From positions 1-14,307 of the forward strand of contig JAYVNY010000114.1 in NCBI GenBank assembly GCA_043758205.1: DNA of 14,307 nt, read 5' to 3'. Position 1 is the stretch's first letter. Every line of letters begins with the position of its first letter. Below the pieces are notes generated by a model, which worked only from the letters and a program-made list of their open reading frames with translations, searched no databases and was not told where the DNA came from. Positions 7,303 to 14,307 of this stretch are shown one piece after another. Made by a program: the position numbers and the translations under genes. The DNA is from JANNGC01 sp043758205 (lineage in GTDB: Bacteria; Verrucomicrobiota; Verrucomicrobiia; Limisphaerales; SIBH01).

Positions 7303-8882
7303 AAATCATTCTCACACTCGTCGCCGCGCTTTTGCTTTCATTGTTGGCCACACTTCGCGCCGCCGAGACAACGAACTCCGCGCGACCGAACATCGTCTTC
7401 GTCTTCAGCGACGATCATTCGCTGCAAACGATCGGGGCCTACCACGCGCGGCTCTCGGAATTCTGCCGGCAACAGGGTGTCACGCCCAACATGGATCGGT
7501 TGGCGGCGCAGGGCGGGTTGTTCGTGAACAGCTTTTGCGGCAACTCACTTTGCTCGCCGAGTCGCGCCTCGATTCTCACCGGGCTGCACTCTCATTCCAA
7601 CGGCGTGATGACGTTGAGCAAACCGATTCGCGACGGACTGTGGACCTTCCCCACGACCTTGCGCGAGGCGGGCTATCAGACGGCGGTGATCGGCAAGTGG
7701 CATCTCGCCGGCACCCCAGCGAAGACCGACTACTGGCGGCTGTTGATCGGTCAGGGCGAATACTGGCACCCCGATTTCATCGGCCCCGACGGGAAGGAAC
7801 AGCGCAAGGGTTACGCCACGGACGTCATCACGGACATGAGCCTCGACTGGCTGCGGCAGCGGGACAAGACGAAGCCCTTCATGCTCATGGTGCAGCACAA
7901 GGCGCCGCACCGGAACTGGATGCCGCCGCCGCGCTATTACAAGTGGCTGGCCGACGTGAAGGTGCCGGAGCCGGAGACGTTGTTCGACGACTACGCCGGA
8001 CGGACTTCGTCGGCGCACGCGCAGGAAATGGAAATCGCCCGCGAGATGAATCTGCCCAGCGACTTGAAAGTGTTTGAACCGGGCCGACGCCCCGGCGAGA
8101 TGAAGCGCCTGACGGACGCGGAACTCGCGGAATGGCAGGCTGTCTTTGGCCCGCGCAACGAAGCATTCACGAACGCCAATCTCTCCGGACGGGAACTCAC
8201 GCGCTGGAAGTATCAGGAATACATGAAGGACTATCTCCGCTGCATCAAGGCGGTGGACGACAGCCTCGGTCGCGTCGTTGATTACCTGAAGGCCGAGGGT
8301 CTGGAGAAAAACACCGCGGTCATCTACGCGTCCGACCAGGGCTTCTACAACGGCGAGCACGGCTGGTTCGACAAGCGCTGGATTTACGAGGAGTCGCTGC
8401 ACATGCCGCTCATTGTGCAATGGCCCGGCGTGGTCAAGCCCGGCAGCCGCTTCACGCCGCTGGTGCAGAACATTGATTACGCCGCGACCTTTGTGGAGAT
8501 GGCGGGTGGGAAAGCACCCGAGGGACTCCACGGGCGCTCGCTCGTGCCCATCATGCGCGGCGAGACGCCGGCCGACTGGCGCACCAGTCTTTACTACCAT
8601 TACTACGACCCCGGCCACGGCGTGGCGCCGCATTACGGCCTGCGCACCGACCGCTACACCCTCGCCCACTTCTACCGGACGAATGAGTGGGAACTGTTCG
8701 ATCTGAAAAAGGATCCCCAGCAACTGCGCAGCGTGTACGACGACGCGGCCTACGCGAAGACGGTGACGGATCTGAAAGCCGAACTCACCCGGCTGCGGGC
8801 AGAATTCAAGGATGACTCCGACGCGGTGCCCGCTCCGAAACGCGCGGCCGCCGCGGCTCGACGGAACAACCAAAAGAAATAA
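7299..8882 (+). CDS. Secreted N-acetylglucosamine-6-sulfatase-like sulfatase
   Basis: A 527-residue formylglycine sulfatase. Residues 1-22 are a signal peptide (ALLLSLLATLRAA). Features are D38-D39-H40 in FSDDHSLQTIGAY, CSPSR at 85-89 (C85 modified), GKWHLAG at 132-138, the QHKAPHRNW segment at about 199-207, and SDQGFYNGEHGWFDKRW with metal D346 and basic residues K359-R360. The SDQGFY...GEHGWFDKR pattern, the long insert at about 220-300 and the GEYWHPDF segment resemble the S1_11 group, which includes GlcNAc-6-O-sulfatases. Asp-Gln in place of Asp-Asn is usual for that group as I recall it. The C-terminal tail is Ala/Arg/Lys-rich (AAAARRNNQKK). ATG 7299 overlaps the upstream stop as ATGA; a GAGGAG at 7281-7286 lies twelve bases upstream, slightly far for a strong ribosome-binding site. 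Confidence 0.93.
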   Translation: MKIILTLVAALLLSLLATLRAAETTNSARPNIVFVFSDDHSLQTIGAYHARLSEFCRQQGVTPNMDRLAAQGGLFVNSFCGNSLCSPSRASILTGLHSHSNGVMTLSKPIRDGLWTFPTTLREAGYQTAVIGKWHLAGTPAKTDYWRLLIGQGEYWHPDFIGPDGKEQRKGYATDVITDMSLDWLRQRDKTKPFMLMVQHKAPHRNWMPPPRYYKWLADVKVPEPETLFDDYAGRTSSAHAQEMEIAREMNLPSDLKVFEPGRRPGEMKRLTDAELAEWQAVFGPRNEAFTNANLSGRELTRWKYQEYMKDYLRCIKAVDDSLGRVVDYLKAEGLEKNTAVIYASDQGFYNGEHGWFDKRWIYEESLHMPLIVQWPGVVKPGSRFTPLVQNIDYAATFVEMAGGKAPEGLHGRSLVPIMRGETPADWRTSLYYHYYDPGHGVAPHYGLRTDRYTLAHFYRTNEWELFDLKKDPQQLRSVYDDAAYAKTVTDLKAELTRLRAEFKDDSDAVPAPKRAAAAARRNNQKK

Positions 8883-8895
8883 ATCTCACTGCAAC

Positions 8896-10377
8896 ATGAA
8901 AGCCACCATCACCAAAGCGCTCGCCCTCGCGGCCCTGCTCCTGATTCCACAGGCGATCCTTCGCGCCGCTGATGGCCAGCCCCCCGCCCGGCCCAACGTC
9001 CTCTTCATCGCCGTGGACGACATGAATAACGACCTCGGTTGCTACGGGCATCCGTTGGTGAAGTCGCCGAACATTGACCGGCTCGCGGCGCGGGGCGTGC
9101 GCTTCGACCGCGCGTATTGCCAGTTCCCGCTGTGCTCGCCGAGCCGCTCGTCGCTCATGACCGGGCTGCGCCCGGGCCACACGCGCGTGTTTGATTTGCA
9201 GTATCACTTCCGACAAGGGCTGCCCGACGTGGTCACCCTGTCGCAATGCTTCGGGCAGAATGGTTACTACTACGGACGCGTCGGGAAGATTTATCATTAC
9301 GGCAATCCGGGCGACATCGGCACCAGCGGACTCGACGATCCAAACTCGTGGCAGGAGTTTTTCAATCCCGCCGGACGCGACAAGACCGCGCTGGAGCAGG
9401 ATCTGATTCGCTATCCGGCTTCGAAGAAAGCGGGCCTGGGTGCCGCGATGGCCTTCCTCTCCGACAAGCCCGGACGCGACGAAGACCACACGGACGGCAA
9501 AGTCGCCACGCAGGCGATTGCACTGCTGGAGAAGCACAAGTCCGAACCCTTCTTCCTGGCCATCGGTTTCTACAAGCCACACACGCCGTGGATCGCGCCG
9601 TCGAAATACTTCGACCTCTATGCGCTCGACAAAATTACGCTGCCCGAGGTGGCGACGAACTTCACCCAAACCGTCCCCGCGCCCTCGCTCGCCTCGACCA
9701 GGCCCTGGCCTTATCAGGGCGTGACGTCCGATCAGGCCCGCGAATGCAAGCTGGCCTACTACGCCGCCATCTCGTTCGTGGACGCGCAAATCGGCCGCGT
9801 CCTCGACGCGATGGATCGGCTCAAACTCTGGGACAACACCATCGTCGTCTTCTGGAGCGACCACGGCTACCACCTCGGCGAGCACGGTCTGTGGATGAAG
9901 CAAAGTTGCTACGAGGAATCGGCGCGCGTGCCGCTCATCATCGCCGCCCCCGGCCAGAAAGCGCGGGGCCAGGTCTCGCCGCGCATCGTGGAACTCCTCG
10001 ACCTTTATCCCACGCTCACGGACCTCGCCGGTGTCACGCCGCCGAAGAATCTGGAAGGCGCGAGCCTGCGTCCGTTGCTCAACGATCCGCAGGCGACGTG
10101 GACGCGCCCGGCCTTCACGCAGGTGCAGCGCGGCGGCTTTCCGGGTTACACCGTGCGCACGGATCGCTGGCGTTACATCGAGTGGGATGACGGAGCGAAG
10201 GGCGCGCAGCTTTACGACCACGACGCCGACCCGCAGGAGTTGAACAACCTTGCCGGCAATCCGAAGTTCGCGTCAGCCCAAGCCGAGCTGAAAGCCCTCG
10301 TGAAAAAGAACTGGCCCGTCCGCGTACAGGGCGGCAAGGGGCCGGCGAAAAACAAGCCGGCCGCGGAGGAACAGTGA
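8896..10377 (+). CDS. Secreted iduronate-2-sulfatase-like sulfatase
   Basis: A 493-residue formylglycine sulfatase. Residues 1-25 are a signal peptide (ITKALALAALLLIPQAILRAA). Motifs are D41-D42 in AVDDMNNDLGCYG, CSPSR at 80-84 (C80 modified), GKIYHYG at 130-136 replacing the common GKWHLG, FYKPHTPW at 225-232, and SDHGYHLGEHGLWMK with D322-H323 and K335. The combination of DLGCYG, RPGHTRVFD, GKIYHYG and SDHGYHLGEHG matches the iduronate-2-sulfatase / S1_7 lineage of the family. In bacteria this group acts on several sulfated sugars, so iduronate is only one possibility. ATG 8896 is preferred over the in-frame ATG at 8812, because the latter would overlap the previous gene by 71 bp and push the signal peptide inward. 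The gap to the previous gene is 13 bp. The C-terminus is a Lys/Ala/Pro-rich tail. Confidence 0.93.
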   Translation: MKATITKALALAALLLIPQAILRAADGQPPARPNVLFIAVDDMNNDLGCYGHPLVKSPNIDRLAARGVRFDRAYCQFPLCSPSRSSLMTGLRPGHTRVFDLQYHFRQGLPDVVTLSQCFGQNGYYYGRVGKIYHYGNPGDIGTSGLDDPNSWQEFFNPAGRDKTALEQDLIRYPASKKAGLGAAMAFLSDKPGRDEDHTDGKVATQAIALLEKHKSEPFFLAIGFYKPHTPWIAPSKYFDLYALDKITLPEVATNFTQTVPAPSLASTRPWPYQGVTSDQARECKLAYYAAISFVDAQIGRVLDAMDRLKLWDNTIVVFWSDHGYHLGEHGLWMKQSCYEESARVPLIIAAPGQKARGQVSPRIVELLDLYPTLTDLAGVTPPKNLEGASLRPLLNDPQATWTRPAFTQVQRGGFPGYTVRTDRWRYIEWDDGAKGAQLYDHDADPQELNNLAGNPKFASAQAELKALVKKNWPVRVQGGKGPAKNKPAAEEQ

Positions 10378-10391
10378 TCGGCCCATCGTCC

Positions 10392-10590
10392 ATGAAGCAT
10401 CCTGGTTTCGCTCTCGCACTCCTTGGATTCTTCTGCGCCGCAATGCCCAGCGGCGGCGGGGCGGCGGTTCAATCGCCTTTACGCGCAGCAAAGTTGCTCG
10501 CCGCCGCGGACCAGCGTGCAGACGGGGCGGCACCCGAATCGCATGAAAGTTTTCTGGCCGGGAATGCCGCTGCAAAAACTAGCTGACCTG
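10392..10590 (+). pseudogene. Sulfatase gene remnant with intact formylglycine motif
   Basis: This short stretch holds two pieces of a dead sulfatase. From ATG 10392, one frame reads a signal peptide (MKHPGFALALLGFFCAA) and then runs into unrelated residues until a stop near 10586. In a second frame, about 10459-10578 reads RRFNRLYAQQSCSPPRTSV, then TGRHPNRMKVFWPGMPLQ. This matches the segment around the modified cysteine in sulfatases (typically RFNRFYA, CSPTR, TGRHPNR); the cysteine codon is at 10495-10497. The roughly 50 residues normally lying between these pieces, including the Asp-Asp metal site, are gone, and so is everything after the motif. A deletion with frame loss is the simplest reading. 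It lies 14 bp after the iduronate-sulfatase-like gene, in line with the array. Its second frame stays open into the rhamnosidase gene. Confidence 0.75.
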
Positions 10591-10593
10591 ATT

Positions 10594-12783
10594 ATGAACA
10601 TGCGCACGATCCGACGGCCTCTGTTGCTCACCGCTCTTCTGCTTTGGGCTGGTGCCGTGCTCTCTGCCGAGAACACGCCGACTGGCACTTCGCTAATCAA
10701 AGACTACGGGTTGAAGGACTACGTTCGCACGTCGAAGGATCTGCCACATTCTGAAGAAGCGGCGTGGAAGCTGGTCTGCACTCTGCCTTACAATTGCCAT
10801 TTCCAACCTTCGCTGCGAGTCGAGGCACCGGCGGGAAAAGTCATCCGGCTCAACTCGAGCAATCCACTCGTGCTCTATCTCACGCCCACCGAAACCTGCA
10901 CCACGGAAGCGGGCGAGCACACCTACGAGGCGAAGAATTGGGTCAGCGGCGAAGGCGCGATTTACACCATCCCAGCGGGCGTCACGGTGAGGTCCGTGCA
11001 GTATCGGGAGACGGGATTCAACACCGAGTTCGCTGGTTCGTTCGAGTGCAACGACCGCGACTTCACGACGCTGTGGAACAAGGCGGCGCGCACCGCTTAT
11101 GTCTGCATGAGGGATCATTTCTACGATTGCCCGGATCGCGAGCGGGTCGGCTTTTGGGGCGATGGAACGCCGGAGATGAACCAGTGCTTTTACGTGTTCG
11201 ACTCGTCGGCGCATCGGCTGGCGAAGGATCTCGTGCTGCGGAAACTTCAACCGAAGTTTTATCCCGGCCAGCACCTGGAATTTTTGAGCGAATCGGGCTT
11301 GTGGTTTTACTACTTGCAGACGGGCGACACGGAGTCGATGGCGGCGATTTACGACACGACGAAGACGTTCCTCTTCGAGACGTACAAGTTCGGCAATCCG
11401 CGCACTTGGTTCGACTGGGGCAAGGAGGTGAAGGATACCGCCGTCATCGAGACCTGTTTCTTTTACAGTTGCCTGAAGACACTGCGAAAAATGGCGCTCG
11501 TGACGGGACACGAAGCGGATGTGCCGGTGATCGACGCGAAACTCGCCGACATCCAAGGCACGTTCGACACTAAGTATTGGCAGGGGTCGTTCTACATGTC
11601 ATCGCAGGTGAAGACCCCCGACGACCGCGCGAACGCGATGGCGGTGCATTCCGGCCTGGCGGATCGCGCGAAGTGGGATGCGATTTATAAAAACGTGTTG
11701 CGCAAGAAGACATATTCAAGCTGCTTTTTTGACCGCTGGGTCTTCGAGGCGCTGTGCATGATGGGCCGGCAGGAGGCCGCGTTGCTCCGCATGTCGAGCC
11801 GCTATCGCACGATGATCCCGGGCAGCTTCACGACGCTCTGGGAGCACTACGACCGCTGGTGGGCGTCGCGCATCGATGCCTACGACGACGCGTCATCGTT
11901 GAATCACGGTTGGAATCCGCCCGCGATTTTTCTGTCGCAGACCATCACCGGAATTTCGCCGGAGGCACCGGGCTGGAGCACGTATCACGTTTTGCCGAAG
12001 GAAGCGTTCCTCACGTCGCTGAAGTGCGTGGTGCCGACCATCAAAGGCAAGGTGGCCGTGGAGATGACGAAGTCGACTTCGGAGTATTCGCTGCGCGTGG
12101 ATTCGCCGCCGGGCACCACCGCGATTGTCGGCCTTCCGAAAGGTTCTTTTTCCAAACTGGAATCCATCAAGGTGAACGGCACCGCGATTTGGTCGGGCAC
12201 TTTCAATGGCGGCGTCAAAGGTGTCACTTGGAATGGCGAGGATGCGGACTACGTGAAGTTCAACGCGGAGCCGGGGACGTGGACTTTTGTCGGCGTAGGC
12301 GCACTGCCCATCACCTCGCCGAAACCGCTGCCGCCCCCGCCATCGCGCGACGTGGCACTCGACAAGAAATCGTGGACGGCGACGGCGTCCGTGCCCGACA
12401 CCACGTTTCCTTTCAGCGGAGCGAAGATTCCCATCGACATCTCTGCGGCCAATGCGCTCGACGGGGATCATTGGAACGGCTGGCGCGACCGGACGAAGCC
12501 GCAATATCCCGGTCAATGGTTCCAGGTGGACATGAAGCGGGAGCAAACCTTTCACCGCCTCGTGCTCGATAACACCTGGGCGCTGTGGGATTCGCCGGTC
12601 AAGTATGCGGTGTCTGTGTCGAAGGACGGCACGACATGGAGCGAACCGGTGGCCAGCAGCGCGGGAGAATTAGGCATCACGAGCATCACGTTCCCGCCGC
12701 AGACCGCGCGCTACATTCGCGTCACGCAGACGGGAACGAGCAGCACCTATCACTGGTCCATTTATGAGTTGGATGTTTACTGA
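10594..12783 (+). CDS. GH78-like alpha-L-rhamnosidase with C-terminal CBM32-like domain
   Basis: A 729-residue secreted glycoside hydrolase, probably releasing terminal alpha-L-rhamnose by inversion. MNMRTIRRPLLLTALLLWAGAVLSA is the signal peptide. Residues about 28-155 look like the beta-sandwich domain that precedes the GH78 barrel. The barrel opens with FECNDRDFTTLWNKAARTA, followed by DCPDRERVGFWGD at 178-190. This matches the GH78 DCP..RE...GD signature, with E183 the likely catalytic acid. E417 in TTLWEHYDRW fits the second catalytic Glu. A C-terminal beta-sandwich (GWSTYHVLP) follows, then a Pro-rich linker (LPPPP) and an F5/8 type C / CBM32-like domain at 585-729 (DKKSWTATAS, GQWFQVDM, RYIRVTQTG). 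It lacks the extra N-terminal domains of many GH78 enzymes. ATG 10594 is chosen because the signal peptide begins there; the frame is open further upstream through the sulfatase remnant. The next gene starts 8 bp after its stop. Confidence 0.88.
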   Translation: MNMRTIRRPLLLTALLLWAGAVLSAENTPTGTSLIKDYGLKDYVRTSKDLPHSEEAAWKLVCTLPYNCHFQPSLRVEAPAGKVIRLNSSNPLVLYLTPTETCTTEAGEHTYEAKNWVSGEGAIYTIPAGVTVRSVQYRETGFNTEFAGSFECNDRDFTTLWNKAARTAYVCMRDHFYDCPDRERVGFWGDGTPEMNQCFYVFDSSAHRLAKDLVLRKLQPKFYPGQHLEFLSESGLWFYYLQTGDTESMAAIYDTTKTFLFETYKFGNPRTWFDWGKEVKDTAVIETCFFYSCLKTLRKMALVTGHEADVPVIDAKLADIQGTFDTKYWQGSFYMSSQVKTPDDRANAMAVHSGLADRAKWDAIYKNVLRKKTYSSCFFDRWVFEALCMMGRQEAALLRMSSRYRTMIPGSFTTLWEHYDRWWASRIDAYDDASSLNHGWNPPAIFLSQTITGISPEAPGWSTYHVLPKEAFLTSLKCVVPTIKGKVAVEMTKSTSEYSLRVDSPPGTTAIVGLPKGSFSKLESIKVNGTAIWSGTFNGGVKGVTWNGEDADYVKFNAEPGTWTFVGVGALPITSPKPLPPPPSRDVALDKKSWTATASVPDTTFPFSGAKIPIDISAANALDGDHWNGWRDRTKPQYPGQWFQVDMKREQTFHRLVLDNTWALWDSPVKYAVSVSKDGTTWSEPVASSAGELGITSITFPPQTARYIRVTQTGTSSTYHWSIYELDVY

Positions 12784-12790
12784 TTCGCCC

Positions 12791-14307
12791 ATGCCGGAGT
12801 TCTCAAACGCGGGCGGGGTCCCGTCCACGAGGACTCATTTGAGACTCATTATCCTTGGGGCCGCGCTGCTGTTCAGCGTGGTGCCGGTCGTATTCGCGGA
12901 GATGGTTATTCCCGGACTGGTCTCCACCCAGCTTGATGCCGGACTCAAGGGTCTGGTCCTGATCGAAGAATTAAATTGCGCGGCTTGTCACACGAGCGAA
13001 GCGCCGTTCGCCGGTCGGTCGAAGAAAGCGCCGCGTCTTTCGGCGGTCGGGTCTCGGGTGAATCCGGAGTATCTCGAGTCGTTCATCCGCAATCCGCATG
13101 GGACCAAACCCGGCACGACGATGCCGGATGTCCTGACTCAGTTGGGTGCGGAAGAAAAAGGACAGGTCGCAAAATCTCTCACGCACTTTTTGCTCTCGCT
13201 GAAGAAGAACGACTTTTCTTTGCAGCCGCCGGATGCGGTGGCGGCGAAACTCGGAGAGCGGCTGTTTCATGCGCGGGGCTGTGCGGCGTGTCATTCGCCG
13301 CGCGATGCGAGCGGAACGGAGTTGCTCCCAAAAACTTCCGCGCCGCTCGGGGCGTTGGAAAAGAAATACAGCTTCAAGAGCCTGGTCGATTTTCTGCGGC
13401 AGCCGCACGCCAGCCGGCCCTCCGGGCGGATGCCTGACCTGCGCTTGTCGGGGCAGGACCTGGAACGCATCGCCCATTACCTGCTGCGCGAGACGCGGGT
13501 GCCCGGGCATCTCAACTACACGCTGTATCGCGGGGATGTGTGGGAAGGTTTGGGCGGCGACAATGTGAAGGCGGAGCGGGCGGGAATGGTGGATGATTTT
13601 GCGGCGGCGAGCCTGGGGAAACTCCAGCAGCACTCGGCGCTGAAGTTCGACGGCTGGCTGAACATTGCTCAGGCTGGGCGCTACACATTCTTTCTGCAAG
13701 CGAACGGCGGCTCGCTGCTCGTGGACGGAAAGGAACTCGTCCAGCAGGAGCCGAGCGACCGGCGCGGGGTTAAAAACTTGGAGACCGCGACGGAACTGGC
13801 CGCAGGTTGGCGGAAGATCCAGCTCGTCTATTTTCACACCGGGCCTGGGCCGAAATTCTCCTTCGAGATGGAAGGTCCGCAGTTCAGGCGGCAACCGATT
13901 CCTTCGTCGATGCTTTCGATTTCCGACCAGCCCATGACGGCCTTTGAACCGCTCCGGGTGGATGCCGGACTCGCGGCGCGTGGACGCGAGCAGTTCGGGA
14001 AACTCGGTTGCGCGAAGTGCCATGATGATCTTGGTGTGCCCGCAAAATCCGCCGCCGCTTTTGCCAAACTCGATCCCAGCCGGGGATGTTTGAGCGAGGC
14101 CGCCGGACCGTGGCCGCGCTTCGACTTGAATGCGGAACAACGAGGATTGATCGCGAAAGCATTGCCGCAGGCGGAAGGACTGCGACTCAATGATCGGCAG
14201 CAGATCAACAAGACGCTGGTCACCTTCAACTGCCTCGCCTGTCACGAACGCACCGGCCTCGGCGGGATTGCTCCCGAGCGCAATGCGAACTTCACCGGAA
14301 CCCGCGA
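12791..14307 (+). CDS. Secreted multihaem cytochrome c with PA14 domain, 5' part
   Basis: About 505 residues are visible; the frame stays open to the window end, so the protein continues beyond it. A signal peptide spans residues 1-36 (LRLIILGAALLFSVVPVVFA), so haem attachment and function are outside the cytoplasm. Four CXXCH haem sites are visible: CAACH at 63-67, CAACH at 164-168, CAKCH at 407-411 and CLACH at 481-485. The first two lie in typical class I cytochrome domains with likely axial Met in TTMPD and GRMPD. A PA14-type domain lies between the second and third sites, at about 241-363 (DGWLNIAQAGRYTFFLQANG, LLVDGKEL, GWRKIQLVYFHTGPGP). Such PA14-cytochrome fusions are known from Planctomycetota and Verrucomicrobiota. 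The role is probably electron transfer tied to surface glycans, but the partner is unknown. It starts 8 bp after the rhamnosidase stop without a clear Shine-Dalgarno. Confidence 0.85.
   Translation, partial: MPEFSNAGGVPSTRTHLRLIILGAALLFSVVPVVFAEMVIPGLVSTQLDAGLKGLVLIEELNCAACHTSEAPFAGRSKKAPRLSAVGSRVNPEYLESFIRNPHGTKPGTTMPDVLTQLGAEEKGQVAKSLTHFLLSLKKNDFSLQPPDAVAAKLGERLFHARGCAACHSPRDASGTELLPKTSAPLGALEKKYSFKSLVDFLRQPHASRPSGRMPDLRLSGQDLERIAHYLLRETRVPGHLNYTLYRGDVWEGLGGDNVKAERAGMVDDFAAASLGKLQQHSALKFDGWLNIAQAGRYTFFLQANGGSLLVDGKELVQQEPSDRRGVKNLETATELAAGWRKIQLVYFHTGPGPKFSFEMEGPQFRRQPIPSSMLSISDQPMTAFEPLRVDAGLAARGREQFGKLGCAKCHDDLGVPAKSAAAFAKLDPSRGCLSEAAGPWPRFDLNAEQRGLIAKALPQAEGLRLNDRQQINKTLVTFNCLACHERTGLGGIAPERNANFTGTR

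Noticed and set aside
8330..8362. Asp-Gln instead of Asp-Asn at a sulfatase metal site
   Set aside because: SDQGFY with GEHGWFDKR is, as I recall, normal for this GlcNAc-6-sulfatase-like group, so it is not a sign of inactivation.
8812..8895. Upstream ATG for the iduronate-2-sulfatase-like gene
   Set aside because: It would overlap the previous gene and put 28 polar, basic residues before an otherwise normal signal peptide.
10374..10586. Small secreted protein of about 70 residues
   Set aside because: After the leader its sequence is featureless, while another frame of the same DNA encodes a clear sulfatase motif fragment. A broken sulfatase gene explains both better than a new small protein.
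12971..14245. Minus-strand open frame of 424 codons
   Set aside because: It is antisense to the cytochrome frame, which carries four CXXCH sites, a signal peptide and a PA14 domain; the minus translation shows nothing recognisable.
1..14307. CRISPR arrays, tRNA or rRNA genes, transposases, integrases
   Set aside because: I looked for regular repeats, cloverleaf-like stretches and mobile-element proteins on both strands and saw none; nearly every base lies in the coding genes described.

Overview
The window is a GC-rich, densely packed stretch read entirely from the + strand. It looks like part of one long sulfated-polysaccharide degradation operon. The organism is probably a member of the PVC superphylum, most likely Verrucomicrobiota, with Planctomycetota as the alternative. 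The grounds are a tandem array of secreted type I (formylglycine) sulfatases, a PA14-containing multihaem c-type cytochrome, PA14 fused to a sulfatase, few Shine-Dalgarno sequences, and no SusC/SusD pair in the visible region. No rRNA, tRNA or other taxonomic marker is present, so this placement is inference.

Layout, left to right: (1) the 3' part of a sulfamidase-like sulfatase, ending at 803; (2) an arylsulfatase with a C-terminal PA14 domain, 800-2875; (3) an arylsulfatase-B-like sulfatase, 2880-4262; (4) an arylsulfatase-A-type sulfatase, 4267-5622; (5) a secreted protein of unknown function, 5638-7302; (6) an N-acetylglucosamine-6-sulfatase-like sulfatase, 7299-8882; (7) an iduronate-2-sulfatase-like sulfatase, 8896-10377; (8) the wreck of a further sulfatase gene at about 10392-10590, which still carries its signal peptide and its formylglycine motif in two different frames; (9) a GH78-like alpha-L-rhamnosidase with a C-terminal F5/8-type (CBM32-like) domain, 10594-12783; (10) the 5' part of a secreted cytochrome c with four visible CXXCH haem sites and a PA14 domain, 12791 to the window end.

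Intact neighbours overlap by 4 bp (ATGA) or lie 4-15 bp apart. The only larger gap, between genes 7 and 9, is filled by the pseudogene. I see no promoter, terminator or RNA gene inside the window, so transcription probably starts upstream of it. All complete proteins begin with a signal peptide and should act in the periplasm or outside the cell.

Taken together, six sulfatases that look like different subfamilies plus a rhamnosidase suggest stepwise desulfation and trimming of a rhamnose-containing sulfated polysaccharide (an ulvan-like algal glycan is one candidate). The sulfatases need a formylglycine-generating enzyme or anaerobic maturase, and neither is encoded here. The most interesting items are the unrecognised secreted protein at 5638-7302, the sulfatase remnant in frame with the rhamnosidase, and the use of PA14 domains on both a sulfatase and a multihaem cytochrome in one operon.
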